64,000 nt of DNA from Pantanalinema sp. GBBB05 (GCA_016743235.1 VRZD01000002.1:124001-188000); one strand, 5' to 3'. Positions 52,770-61,980 are shown, numbered from the stretch's first letter. A program made the numbers and translations. The notes: generated by a model from the sequence alone, not told the origin.

Positions 52770-55091
52770 TCATTGCCGACTGGTCGCCACTTGCTGTAGC
52801 ACTGCCTCTGCATCCACCTGCCCCCAGTAGTAGCGCATCTCCTCACTCATCTGTTTAGCCCGTTCCGCTTCAATGTGAGCAGCCGGGAGATTGTTACCCG
52901 TGACATGGGACCAGGCTAACCCAATTCGGATATCTGCTTCATACAGTCGATATTCACCAAAGACCGCATAAGTTAAGCCTTCTTCCAGATCACTGCGGGC
53001 ATCCTCCGCATAGCCCTGTTGAGCCAGCCAGCGCCCTCGTGCTAGTAGAGCTTCAATCAATACCGCTCGATTGGAGATTTTTCGAGCTAATTTGAGGGCT
53101 CGATTGTAGAATCGTCGGGCGCGATCGCGGCAGCCTGCGGTAGCTCGTAAGTCCCCTAAAATTCGGTAACACTGGCTTTCATCTTTAACCCAACGTTGAC
53201 GATAAACCCAGTTCTTCAAATTGGCGAGTGTAATCCGACCTGCCGCTTCCAACTGTCCTAAGCGACGTAGATGATCAGCATACCAAATCCCATGCAATCC
53301 ATCTAAATAGGGCTGGTTAGACAGTTCTTGCTCCAGAGCCGTTGATTGCTCAAAGGCGTTCGTTGCCTCCGCCAGATTGCCTTGTAAATGAGCTGTCCAG
53401 GCTCGAAGTGCCAAGGCATCCTTCTCCTCAGCTCGATCGCCTGATCGCCGCGCATAGTTCAATGCCCGTTCAGCCGTACGTGAACTGGTCGCTAATTCTC
53501 CCAAGTAAGTATGTAGCCAAGTCAAATTCTGATAGCCAATACTAGCCCCATGCCAAAACTGCTGATTCAAACTATGGGTGATATAACGCCGAAAGAACGG
53601 CACCGCCTCGCGTAACCGTCCTAAATTCATCAAACAAAAGCCGACACCGTTGAGGATAAAGCGTTTCGCTAAGGGATCGCTAACTTGAGGATCTTGACGA
53701 CCATCCTGATCGGGAAAAAAATCCAACAATGTCATCAGCGCCGTTTCATAGGCACCCAGTTGATGACTAATCACCCGGCGCTTGGCATCATATAAGTGCT
53801 GCATCAAGATGGGAAATGCTCGATCGTAGTCTCCCGCTTGGCAGAGATGATGCACCGCTTCGATCGCTGGCTCTAAATCCTCGATCGTGGGATTTTCCGG
53901 CACTTGCCGAATCGCAGACAAGTAATAATCGGCAATCCGGTGATGCACCACTTTGGCTTTGACTGGATCGCTGGTCAACCGCGACCAATAATGGTCACGA
54001 ATGAGGGGATGAATGGTATACGTGTTTTTTTGTGGCAGGCGACGCAGCATCCGGTAGTCTGCCAGTTGTTCCACCAGTTTCAGTGGGGCTATCTCAGGGT
54101 TACCATGCCGAAAGACGGGATACAACGCCGATTCGGGGACAGGAACGCGAAACGCACTAAAGGTTTGCAGGAATTCCCGCTCTGGTTCAGTGAGATGCTC
54201 ATCATAGCGACGCAGTAACCGTTTGACCCGCTCGTAGCGAGGTTCATCAACGGTCGGAGTGAGATCGGGTGGCATCTCTGCAATATTGCCGTGATGCAAC
54301 CGCACTAGATAGGAACCCAACAAACTGAGCGTGAGCGCATGACCATCCCACTGTTCCACCACACGATCCAGCTGATCTTCTTGCCCCCAAACGCCAACAT
54401 TTTCTAGCAACAGATGCCCGTCATGCTGGCTGAGACGGTTGACATCCTGATGCATGTAGGAAACAAAGTGGATCAGGTCATACAACGGGGCACGACTGGT
54501 AATTAGACAAAAGGAATCATGGTCGATCGCGGCAAAGAAGTTAAGAAACTCCATTAAGTCGGTATTCGTCAGCAGTCCATACTCATCGCCCTGCTGATAT
54601 TGCAGCACTTCCAAGCCATCGAGAATAAACAGATAGCGTCCGGTTTGCAGCATGGCGGCTAAAAAATTAGCTTTAGCATGGGACGATGGTAAGTCTGCCA
54701 AAATGTCATGTCCGCCACTGAGATAGATCAGGGCAGCTTCAAAAAACTCATCAACATTGCGTTTTTCGTAAAAGCCCCACCAGAACACACCTTCAGGCTG
54801 GGGTAAAGCAGAGTTTTTCAACAATAAATCGACCCATTGCCGGGCGATCGAGGTTTTGCCCTGTCCACCAAAACCAATTAAGCCAATTAATTGACATTTC
54901 GGATCTGCCCAATCACGATCGAGGGCTGCCAGTAAGCGTTCGCGCCCCACCCATTCATCCAATAACTCTGGTGCCCCCGACATTTCCATCGAAATGTGAG
55001 GCGAAATGGAATTCCAGGCTTTCTCGTAATCCGTCACAGGTTGAGGACCTGGCTCCGGTGATTTGGAGTGACGATGAATTACAAATGCCAT
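52770..55091 (-). CDS. STAND NTPase (NB-ARC-like) with C-terminal TPR-like repeats
   Basis: A 773-residue protein. LIGFGGQGKTS at 71-81 is Walker A, RYLFILDGLE near 152-161 is Walker B, and SFCLITSRAP near 193-202 is sensor-1. A winged-helix part follows at about 300-380. The rest, from about 400, is made of helical TPR-like repeats (FILNGVGFCLMNLGRLREAV; SIGYQNLTWLHTYLGELATS). STAND proteins assemble on ligand detection. Its ATG shares one base with the stop of the protease gene. It probably senses a trigger and drives the protease or another output. Confidence 0.85.
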   Translation of the reverse strand: MAFVIHRHSKSPEPGPQPVTDYEKAWNSISPHISMEMSGAPELLDEWVGRERLLAALDRDWADPKCQLIGLIGFGGQGKTSIARQWVDLLLKNSALPQPEGVFWWGFYEKRNVDEFFEAALIYLSGGHDILADLPSSHAKANFLAAMLQTGRYLFILDGLEVLQYQQGDEYGLLTNTDLMEFLNFFAAIDHDSFCLITSRAPLYDLIHFVSYMHQDVNRLSQHDGHLLLENVGVWGQEDQLDRVVEQWDGHALTLSLLGSYLVRLHHGNIAEMPPDLTPTVDEPRYERVKRLLRRYDEHLTEPEREFLQTFSAFRVPVPESALYPVFRHGNPEIAPLKLVEQLADYRMLRRLPQKNTYTIHPLIRDHYWSRLTSDPVKAKVVHHRIADYYLSAIRQVPENPTIEDLEPAIEAVHHLCQAGDYDRAFPILMQHLYDAKRRVISHQLGAYETALMTLLDFFPDQDGRQDPQVSDPLAKRFILNGVGFCLMNLGRLREAVPFFRRYITHSLNQQFWHGASIGYQNLTWLHTYLGELATSSRTAERALNYARRSGDRAEEKDALALRAWTAHLQGNLAEATNAFEQSTALEQELSNQPYLDGLHGIWYADHLRRLGQLEAAGRITLANLKNWVYRQRWVKDESQCYRILGDLRATAGCRDRARRFYNRALKLARKISNRAVLIEALLARGRWLAQQGYAEDARSDLEEGLTYAVFGEYRLYEADIRIGLAWSHVTGNNLPAAHIEAERAKQMSEEMRYYWGQVDAEAVLQQVATSRQ

Positions 55092-55801
55092 TACGACGTC
55101 TCCGGGGCTGGCACAGCATTAGGAGTCAGTAGGTCTAATAACTTATCTTCGAAATCAACTAACACAAGAGGATCAACCGCCCAGGCAATATTATCGTTCA
55201 CCGAACTCTCCCCTGGATTCCAGCGGCGGGCAACCAATCCCACCACTAGATTGCGTTCAGTATCTAGCACCCCAGCACCGCTCATTCCAGGACGAATATC
55301 CCTCGATCGTAATTCTACTGGATTCACCAACAGCCGCTTGCCATCAAACGGTAACACTTCCCCGAGAATTTCTCCGGTCGCATACCCACTCGGTGACTCC
55401 CCTAGCTGTCGGAACCCATAGCTGCGAAAGGGGTTGCCTTCTGAGTCCTGAATGGTGCCTAAAACGGCAATTTCATTCGGAGCCAAAACCGGGGGATTTT
55501 GCAGTTGCAACACCACAATATCGTCGTCATGGTCGGGAAAGAATTTCACCACTGCCGCCCGATCGCAATATTCCGATCGAGTTCGTGTTTTAGGAAACAG
55601 GACACTAACCGTCATCACCTCCGCTTGCAACGGGTCAATCCCCGCTAAAGTCACTACATGACGGCAGGTCAAAATTTCGCCCACATCCGACACCACAATT
55701 CCTGTCCCTACAACAGCATGGGTGGTGCTGTGACGAATCTGGACCGAAAAATCAATTAACCGTTGCAGTTCGGTGCGGCGAGGCGATGGAGCGACTGTCA
55801 T
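55091..55801 (-). CDS. Trypsin-like serine protease of a conflict operon
   Basis: A 236-residue trypsin-fold protein without a signal peptide. The catalytic triad is His 48 in LTCRHVV, Asp 94 in HDDDIVVL and Ser 174 in RPGMSGAGVL. Two barrels of normal size are present. It overlaps the Trypco1 gene by 4 bases (ATGA) and the STAND gene by 1. In related operons (trypsin with Trypco domains and STAND NTPases) the protease is thought to be an effector released upon sensing. It is expected to be cytosolic. Confidence 0.9.
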   Translation of the reverse strand: MTVAPSPRRTELQRLIDFSVQIRHSTTHAVVGTGIVVSDVGEILTCRHVVTLAGIDPLQAEVMTVSVLFPKTRTRSEYCDRAAVVKFFPDHDDDIVVLQLQNPPVLAPNEIAVLGTIQDSEGNPFRSYGFRQLGESPSGYATGEILGEVLPFDGKRLLVNPVELRSRDIRPGMSGAGVLDTERNLVVGLVARRWNPGESSVNDNIAWAVDPLVLVDFEDKLLDLLTPNAVPAPETS

Positions 55802-56148
55802 TGCGAATCGGGGTTACGACAATCCCAAATCAGTTTCACCGTGATGGTGGATTCAGCGCCAGCCTTGGCGATCGCGGCATTACCCTCTACGGTCATTTTG
55901 ATGCCAAATTGCACTTCCACCTGCGCCGGACGTTCTGCCACAGGTAACGATTGCATGGTTTTAACCACCCGATGGGCCATGCCCCGAATCGTCCCCATCG
56001 CACTATCGAGCGCTTGTGTCGATCGTTCTGCCAGGGCAGCCGCAGAAGGCAGTTGAATGCCTACTTCTTCCATACCTGGTTGCCGTCCAGGAGACAAACT
56101 CAATTCCACCAAAATTGGCTCGTTGTTATCCGTCAGATCAGTCGTCAT
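55798..56148 (-). CDS. Trypsin-co-occurring domain protein (CU044_2847/Trypco1 family)
   Basis: A 116-residue protein with the Trypco1 pattern: EPILVELSLSPG, a helix around GTIRGMAHRVVKTMQSLP, and the final strands VEVQFGIKMTVEGNAAIAKA and ITVKLIWDC. This domain is found almost only beside trypsin-like proteases in conflict-system operons. The ATG at 56148 is used; 29 upstream residues to 56235 look non-coding. It heads the operon. The biochemical role is unknown; regulating the protease is inferred. Confidence 0.87.
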   Translation of the reverse strand: MTTDLTDNNEPILVELSLSPGRQPGMEEVGIQLPSAAALAERSTQALDSAMGTIRGMAHRVVKTMQSLPVAERPAQVEVQFGIKMTVEGNAAIAKAGAESTITVKLIWDCRNPDSQ

Positions 56149-56321
56149 GAAATTTTTGCAATCAGCATACGGAGGTATTCCTGCACTGACATTATGACAT
56201 CGAGATTCCGAACTATGGCGATGGTGGAAACCCATCCCCGCGATCGCCGGTCAACAGTCTGGATGTTATAGTCACGATGATTCAGTCTGCATCGTTGCCC
56301 ACTCGTTAGCAGGAAATGGCG

Positions 56322-57500
56322 ATGAGTTCATCAATTGACATCACACCCTCCACTCAGCCCATGGCAGATGTTCAGATTATTCCCGTCACCACACCTGCCG
56401 AACAGGAATTATTTTTGGACGTACCCGCGATCGTCTATGCCAATGATCCCAATTGGGTTCCCCCCCTGAGAAGCAGTGTGGCTAAACAGCTTGCCCCGAC
56501 CAATCCATTTTTCCAATATGGTAAGTTGCAGCAATTTTTGGCAATCCAGAAAACTGGCGATCGAGCCACTCCGGTTGGTCGCGTCGTCGCTGCTGTCAAC
56601 CAACGGTTAATTGATCGCGAAGGCGAACAGATTGGACTATTTGGCTTTTTTGAATGTGTGCATGATTTTGCTGTCGCTCAAGCCTTGCTCAATGCCGCCG
56701 AACAATGGTTACGGGAACAAGGGATGACCAAAGGGCGGGGTCCGATTAATCTCTCAACCCATAACAGTTGCTTGTTTCTGGTAGACGGCTTCGATTCACC
56801 GCCCGCCTTCATGATGCCCTACAATCCGGCGTACTACCCGCAATTCATGGAGCAAGCAGGTTGGCAGAAAGCCAAAGATGCCTACGCCTATGATTTTCGG
56901 CTCGATAAACCATTACTACCAAAGTTCGAGAAAGCTTACCAGGTTGCCATTAAATCTGGTATTACGTTTCGACCTTTCCGAACTACAGGAGATGGCTTTC
57001 AGCAGGATTGTATTGACTTGTATCACCTGTTCACTAAAGCCTTCGCCAACAATTGGAGTTCTACACCCCGGAGCCAAGAAGATTTCTTAGATGAAGCCAA
57101 GGATTTGCAAAGCCTGGTTGACCCAACGTTGTTCCCGATCGCGGAAGCCAACGGTGAAATGATTGGCTTCTTCATGTGCTTACCCGATTACAGCCTGCCC
57201 TTAAAGTATGTGAATGGCAAACTCAACTGGTTGGGCATCCTCAAGTTTCTCTGGTATAAGCGCCAGATTCATCAAGGACGGGTGATTGCCATCTGTGCCT
57301 TGCCGGAATACCGTCGCCAAATGGTCGCTCTCGCTTTAATTTACTTGGGAATGCAAGGCGGGATCCAACGGGGATATCAGCGGGCAGAACTGTCTTGGGT
57401 ATACGAAGATAACATGCCATCTCGGAAGGTCGTTGAAGCCTCCGGCGGCACAATCTACAAAACCTACCGAATTTATCAGAAGGAGTTAGGTACAGCGTGA
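56322..57500 (+). CDS. GNAT-fold acyltransferase-like protein
   Basis: A 392-residue protein. VQIIPVTTPAEQELFLDVPA and NDPNWVPPLRSSV are typical of a group of two-GNAT-domain proteins. GRVVAAVNQRLID forms the first acceptor side; GRGPINLSTHNSCLF is a conserved loop; ALPEYRRQMVALALIYLGMQ is the CoA-binding strand of the second domain. Two ATGs occur at 56316 and 56322; AGGA at 56311 gives a good 7-base distance only to the second. It overlaps the epimerase gene by 4 bases (GTGA). The acceptor is unknown. Confidence 0.8.
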   Translation: MSSSIDITPSTQPMADVQIIPVTTPAEQELFLDVPAIVYANDPNWVPPLRSSVAKQLAPTNPFFQYGKLQQFLAIQKTGDRATPVGRVVAAVNQRLIDREGEQIGLFGFFECVHDFAVAQALLNAAEQWLREQGMTKGRGPINLSTHNSCLFLVDGFDSPPAFMMPYNPAYYPQFMEQAGWQKAKDAYAYDFRLDKPLLPKFEKAYQVAIKSGITFRPFRTTGDGFQQDCIDLYHLFTKAFANNWSSTPRSQEDFLDEAKDLQSLVDPTLFPIAEANGEMIGFFMCLPDYSLPLKYVNGKLNWLGILKFLWYKRQIHQGRVIAICALPEYRRQMVALALIYLGMQGGIQRGYQRAELSWVYEDNMPSRKVVEASGGTIYKTYRIYQKELGTA

Positions 57501-58468
57501 AAGCATTAGTGACTGGAGCCAATGGCTTCACCGGATCTCATGTGGTTAAAGCCCTGAATCAGCGTGGTGATCAGGTGGTGGGGTTAGTCCGGCAGTCGAG
57601 TAGTCTTGCCCGATTAGCGGACTGTCAAGTGCAGTTAGTCTATGGCGATATTACTGATCGAGCTGCCTTAAAAACCGCTATGGCAGATGTGGATGTGGTG
57701 TTCCATACCGCTGCCTATGTGGAACTGGGCATTGTGAATGGGAAGGAAATGGAACGGGTGAACGTCGATGGCACTCGCGCCGTGTTAGAGGTAGCCCAAG
57801 CCGTCAATTTACCTAAGCTGGTGTATTGCAGCACGATCGGCATTTTTGGCGATACTCAGGGACGAGTAATTGACGAAACCTTCCAGCGCCAACAACAGGA
57901 TTTTTCCTCCGCCTACGATCGCACCAAATACGAAGCCCAACAACTAGTTGATCAGTATGCGGCAGCCGGACAGTTTGCCGTAAGTGTCATGCCTTCCGGT
58001 ATTTTTGGCGCCGATGACCCGCATTTTGTCCCCGTCCTGAAGCAGTTTCTCAAAGGCGGGCTAAAACTTTGGGCTGGCGGAGGCAGAATTACCGGCATTG
58101 TGCATGTAGATGATCTCGTTGCCGCTATGCTGTTAGCTTTGGAAAAAGGTCAGTCTGGCGATTACTACATCATTTCCGCCGGGGATTTGAGCACACGAGA
58201 AATGTTTGAGGTTTTAAGTCAGGCGAGTGGCGTTCCAGTGCCAGCAGAAGCTCCAGAAGCAGTAGTTCGGCTAGTCGGCAATCTTCTTGATCCGATCGGT
58301 CGTTGGTTCTCCTGGCAACCTCCCCTCAGCCGCGAGCGTGTGCATTATATTTACGATCGCTGTGTGCGCGTCGATGGCAGTAAAGCTCGTCGGGAACTGG
58401 GGTGGAATCCACGATCTCCAGAGGCAACTCTGAAGGAATTGGTACGCCGCCTGCAAGCCGTCACCTGA
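57497..58468 (+). CDS. NAD-dependent epimerase/dehydratase, HpnA-like
   Basis: A 323-residue extended SDR enzyme. MKALVTGANGFTGSHVVKAL is the NAD site; STIGIFGD and SSAYDRTKYEAQQL give the catalytic Ser, Tyr and Lys. VHVDDLVAAMLLALEKGQ follows. It resembles hopanoid-associated sugar epimerases (HpnA) by pattern, though no hopanoid gene is present in the window. The start is GTG at 57497, overlapping the preceding stop in GTGA. It likely shares the transcript with the acyltransferase. Confidence 0.83.
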   Translation: MKALVTGANGFTGSHVVKALNQRGDQVVGLVRQSSSLARLADCQVQLVYGDITDRAALKTAMADVDVVFHTAAYVELGIVNGKEMERVNVDGTRAVLEVAQAVNLPKLVYCSTIGIFGDTQGRVIDETFQRQQQDFSSAYDRTKYEAQQLVDQYAAAGQFAVSVMPSGIFGADDPHFVPVLKQFLKGGLKLWAGGGRITGIVHVDDLVAAMLLALEKGQSGDYYIISAGDLSTREMFEVLSQASGVPVPAEAPEAVVRLVGNLLDPIGRWFSWQPPLSRERVHYIYDRCVRVDGSKARRELGWNPRSPEATLKELVRRLQAVT

Positions 58469-58480
58469 ATTGAGCAGGCG

Positions 58481-60904
58481 TTAGGGCGGCAATTTTGGAG
58501 TGGGCAAATCACCTGGGGTAGCCGCCAATGCCGCTACCTTATCCAGTAAGGCTTCCGGGTGGGCGATCGGTTCTGTCAGATAATCATCTGCCCCCTCGGT
58601 AAGCCAGCGATCGGCATTCAGCGCAGCCCTGCTATTCAGTAATACGAGAATCTTGGTGTTCTGAGTCGTGGGATTTTGGCGCAACTGTTGCAAGACCTCA
58701 TCACTACTGGCAATTGCAACTTGAATTTCTAATACCACTACGATCGGTTTCAGGATTTCTAACTGCCGGATTGCCGTTGGGCCATCCATGATCCACACAA
58801 CTTGATACCCAGCGGTCGTTAACAGATTACAGATCAGTGTTGCGGCTTCCTCCTGACGGTGAATTAACACCACTCGTCCTGGAACAATTGGAGAGGATTC
58901 ATCCCGTAAATGGACAGTGGGAAAAATTTCTAGCTTGTCTAACGGCTGATTTGGTAGCCAGACAGTGAATGTAGAGCCAAGATTCAGTGTGGATTCGACT
59001 TCAATCCAACCCCCGTGTAGTTCAACGAGTTGCTTTGTTAAAGCTAATCCCAATCCTGTGCCTTCATAGCGCCGGTGATAGGAGCCATCTAATTGTTGAA
59101 ACTTTTTGAATAGCAGGGGAAGCTGGTCTTCAGCAATTCCAATCCCAGTATCTTCAACTTGCAAAATGACGTGGTTTTGCTCGCGCCAAATGCTCAACGT
59201 CACTTGCCCACCACGGGGCGTGAACTTAATCGCATTACTGAGTAAATTCAACAAAATCTGGCGAACTCGGCGTGGATCAGCCGCAAATTGATCCAGTTTC
59301 GGGAGCAACCCAGTTTCAGATGGCAGCTTGAGTTTTAACTGGAGTTCAAGTTTAACTTCCGCTTTGTCTGCCTTATCCTTTAACATTCGCAAGCATTCAT
59401 TGGCAGTCTGCGATAACGAAAATAGTTGGATATCTAGAATTGTTCGCCCCGCCTCTACCTGAGATAAATCGAGAATGTCATTAATCAGTTCTAGTAAATG
59501 CTCTCCACTTTTTTGAATCGTTCTGAGGTAGTCTTGTTGTTTTTCTAAAGAGATAAATCGCTGACCTTCTGCGCCTGGCGGTAAGCGTAATAACGTCGCT
59601 GCCATGCCAATAATGCAGGTTAAGGGAGTGCGCAACTCATGGCTAATTGCTGACAGAAACTCTGTTTTAGCTAGGTTGGCAGACTGCGCCGCATTTAAGG
59701 CATCGTGCAAATCACGGGTACGTTCTACAACATGCTGAGACAGTGTTTCAGCCTGTTGTTGTAGTTGCGTATAAAGTTGGGTCTGCTGAATCGCGATCGC
59801 CAGATGTTCAGCAATATTGAGCAGGAAGATCTTTTCGCTTTCTTGCCACTGGCGGGTTCCAGAACACTGATGCGCAATGAGTAACCCCCACAACTGTTGC
59901 TGCACAATAATCGGAACAACAAGCTTCGCTTTTACCTTGGCCTGCTGAAGCAACTGAATCAAGCAAGGAGCCTCGGCATAGGTAGTCGTAATATCCTCAA
60001 CGGCTTGAATCGACCCTTTACGATATTTTTCTCGGCAGGCAGACACTTCAATAAAACATTTTTCCCCTGCGACCTGATTCAGTACAGTCGGAATCTGATC
60101 GTGGGCTCTGGCCTCGTGAGTAATGCGCCCAGAAGTTAGCGCTAATGGATCTTCAGTTTCCAGGCTGGAGGACCTTTGCGGCTCAGCTGAGGTCACCAGA
60201 TAGGAGGCAAACTGGTAGATGACCAAACGATCGGCATGTAAAAAACAACGTAATTGCTGAACTGCTGTTTCCAGAATTACCGGTAGCTCTAGACTTTTTC
60301 GGATCTGACTAGCGACCTGATTCAGCAAACGTTCCTGCTCTACTTGTTGCCGTAGTTTTTCGGCAGCCCGCCCATCAGACGATAAATCACAAGTAGGATT
60401 CTGGCTAGGATTGGTTGCCATTGCCTCAACCAATTGCAAAGTAAATTGGCTTTGCAACGTCGGATCATTAGGCTGAAGCTGGTCTGCAACCTGGTGTAGG
60501 CGCTCAAGCATCCCTGGATTGTAGTCTACATGCTGGCTCAGTTCGGCTAGAAAGTTCGCGATCGTATCTGGGTCAAACCATAACTCCACCAGATACATAG
60601 CCGGTAACAACTCCTGCGAAACCAAGGAGCCATTACTCTGAGGCAAACGGGGCGCATCCAAACTGGCGGGAATTTCTGTCGTTGACCGACCCAGAAGTAG
60701 CCCGCTAAACGATTTAGACGCAACCAATACAAACTGCCGAATTCCCTGTTGAGTCAGCCACGTTGACGAAGCTAATCGAGTTTCCGTAATCACCAGTACT
60801 TCAGCCGCTGGCAGCCGAACGACCCCCTGCATCACTCGGCGTAAGGTCTCAAAGCATGTCACTGGCAATACGCGGCTGAAAGTAAACGGTTGAGGGCTGG
60901 GCAT
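58481..60904 (-). CDS. Hybrid histidine kinase (DICT-GAF-HisKA-HATPase-degenerate REC)
   Basis: An 807-residue protein. The N-terminal region (to about 130) resembles the cyanobacterial DICT sensory domain. GAF covers about 190-375, without the CH chromophore pair of CBCRs. HisKA has phospho-His 422 in SAISHELRTPL; HATPase has the N box RQILLNLLSNAIKF and the G boxes VEDTGIGI and GTGLGLA. A C-terminal receiver follows at about 675-790, but the phosphoacceptor Asp is Glu in VVVLEIQVA and the Lys of the usual YLxKPI is Glu. The ATG at 60904 has a GAGG very near; upstream ATGs at 60931 and 60946 are possible. Confidence 0.87.
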   Translation of the reverse strand: MPSPQPFTFSRVLPVTCFETLRRVMQGVVRLPAAEVLVITETRLASSTWLTQQGIRQFVLVASKSFSGLLLGRSTTEIPASLDAPRLPQSNGSLVSQELLPAMYLVELWFDPDTIANFLAELSQHVDYNPGMLERLHQVADQLQPNDPTLQSQFTLQLVEAMATNPSQNPTCDLSSDGRAAEKLRQQVEQERLLNQVASQIRKSLELPVILETAVQQLRCFLHADRLVIYQFASYLVTSAEPQRSSSLETEDPLALTSGRITHEARAHDQIPTVLNQVAGEKCFIEVSACREKYRKGSIQAVEDITTTYAEAPCLIQLLQQAKVKAKLVVPIIVQQQLWGLLIAHQCSGTRQWQESEKIFLLNIAEHLAIAIQQTQLYTQLQQQAETLSQHVVERTRDLHDALNAAQSANLAKTEFLSAISHELRTPLTCIIGMAATLLRLPPGAEGQRFISLEKQQDYLRTIQKSGEHLLELINDILDLSQVEAGRTILDIQLFSLSQTANECLRMLKDKADKAEVKLELQLKLKLPSETGLLPKLDQFAADPRRVRQILLNLLSNAIKFTPRGGQVTLSIWREQNHVILQVEDTGIGIAEDQLPLLFKKFQQLDGSYHRRYEGTGLGLALTKQLVELHGGWIEVESTLNLGSTFTVWLPNQPLDKLEIFPTVHLRDESSPIVPGRVVLIHRQEEAATLICNLLTTAGYQVVWIMDGPTAIRQLEILKPIVVVLEIQVAIASSDEVLQQLRQNPTTQNTKILVLLNSRAALNADRWLTEGADDYLTEPIAHPEALLDKVAALAATPGDLPTPKLPP

Positions 60905-61257
60905 TTTCCTCGCAAACGGCTGCAAACGCATGTAGAGATAAGGCAACTATCCCTACCCTATAGCGATTCCAAGGAGTTTGATATTGGACCCAATCTAGAA
61001 TTGAACACCAAACTCCCTAAACCCAGATTAACCGTTGCAACCGGGAGCAACGGCTCCACTCCACAAAACTCTTAAGCTCTAAGCTCTGGGTAGTCTTGTA
61101 TCGACACGGCAAGATCGGCTGGAAACTTGAGGGAAACACTTAAAGCTAAGTTGTTCCGGGACTGATGCCTAGTGTAATCCGAATTGCGGCATAATCGTAG
61201 CCTTATGCCGTGACGCAATACCAACTTCTATAGTCAGCCCTCAAGCAACTGATAAAA
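60905..61257. other. Intergenic region with structured elements
   Basis: No gene is supported. GGAGTTTG (60973-60980) and CAAACTCC (61009-61016) form an inverted repeat. A second, stronger hairpin is ATTGCG-GCATAA (61183-61194) with TTATGC (61203-61208) and CGCAAT (61214-61219), giving 12 pairs with a 5-base bulge. Either could belong to an RNA or to the kinase leader. Confidence 0.35.
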
Positions 61258-61287
61258 AAATCAGAGCCATACATTTAGCTCTGATTT
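61258..61287 (-). terminator. Rho-independent terminator
   Basis: The arms AAATCAGAGC and GCTCTGATTT form a perfect 10-base stem with a 10-base loop. On the minus strand a run of seven T follows. It ends the transcript of the 61318-61569 gene, whose stop is 31 bases before it. Confidence 0.85.
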
Positions 61288-61317
61288 GAACTTGGATATA
61301 GAAAAACTCCTCGCCGC

Positions 61318-61569
61318 TCAGCGTCCCTGTCGAGACACTAGCTTCTCAAAATTAGCCTGAGTCTGTTGCAGTAATTCCTCTCGGCTATCACTTGCGTTAG
61401 TCAAAGGCGGAACCAAGTTACGAGCCTGTAGAGTCATATGAAGCTGCAAATGCGCTACGTACTCGCTAAAGTCTTCTCGAACAGCAGTATTTAAAGGTTG
61501 ATGTGAACGCGAATCCAAGGTGTTCTCTCCCAACTCTGCTTCAGTGATCAACGTAAACGAAGGTATCAT
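61318..61569 (-). CDS. Small protein of unknown function
   Basis: An 83-residue mostly helical protein; DFSEYVAHLQLHMTLQARNL and SREELLQQTQANFEKLVSRQ are its helices. No family is recognised. The ATG at 61569 is used; a GTG at 61578 is also in frame. No strong ribosome-binding site is visible. The good terminator just after the stop supports it as a real transcript. It faces away from the tRNA gene. Confidence 0.6.
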   Translation of the reverse strand: MIPSFTLITEAELGENTLDSRSHQPLNTAVREDFSEYVAHLQLHMTLQARNLVPPLTNASDSREELLQQTQANFEKLVSRQGR

Positions 61570-61667
61570 GCAGCCCACTTCATTCCGAACTTTGCAACGA
61601 AGCTTAACGTTGTGAACTTAAAACATTGAGAAAGATAAATCACTCGCGATCGTGATTCGTAAACCGC

Positions 61668-61698
61668 TTGCCTTTTTACCCGTCCCCTATGCTATACT
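61668..61698 (+). promoter_or_regulatory. Likely promoter of tRNA-Val
   Basis: A -10 element TATACT at 61693-61698 lies 16 bases before the tRNA. A weak -35 like TTGCCT stands at 61668-61673 with a 19-base gap. The -10 match is good; the -35 is uncertain. Confidence 0.55.
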
Positions 61699-61714
61699 CA
61701 TTTATCGTTGTCGC

Positions 61715-61788
61715 GGACGCATAGCTCAGTTGGTTAGAGCACCACGTTGACATCGTGGGGGTCACTGGTTCGAGTCCAGTTGTGTCCA
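61715..61788 (+). tRNA. trnV-GAC: tRNA-Val (anticodon GAC)
   Basis: A full cloverleaf folds. The acceptor GGACGCA pairs with TGTGTCC (one G-T), the D arm is GCTC/GAGC, the anticodon arm CCACG/CGTGG has the loop TTGACAT with anticodon GAC, and the T arm ACTGG/CCAGT has the loop TTCGAGT. The discriminator is A at 61788. CCA is not encoded. Confidence 0.96.
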
Positions 61789-61806
61789 TTAGGTTGAATA
61801 AAATCG

Positions 61807-61980
61807 ATGCCGCTGAACAGCCAACAGTCCGATCGCTTACAAAGTCTGATTACCGAGCTAGAGAGCCTGGTCGCTGCTACCGATGAGGCAGGAGCCAGGG
61901 ATGTTCTGGAAGAAGCCTATTTGCTAATCACAAACATTTATGAAAAATTTCCCCAGCTAGACACCGAAGAAGATGACTAG
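61807..61980 (+). CDS. Small helical protein downstream of tRNA-Val
   Basis: A 57-residue protein: MPLNSQQSDRLQSLITELES, then helical text around ATDEAGARDVLEEAYLLITN, ending TEEDD. It is acidic and helical. AGGTTG at 61791 lies 10 bases before the ATG. The stop overlaps the stop of the convergent GNAT gene in a CTAG. Its composition is coding-like. It is short enough to be missed by usual cut-offs. No function is known. Confidence 0.65.
   Translation: MPLNSQQSDRLQSLITELESLVAATDEAGARDVLEEAYLLITNIYEKFPQLDTEEDD

Noticed and set aside
59850..60420. Cyanobacteriochrome-type photoreceptor GAF in the kinase
   Set aside because: The Cys-His chromophore pair is missing; the segment reads as an ordinary GAF domain.
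61715..61788. Integration site at tRNA-Val
   Set aside because: No integrase and no repeated copy of the tRNA 3' end were seen nearby.
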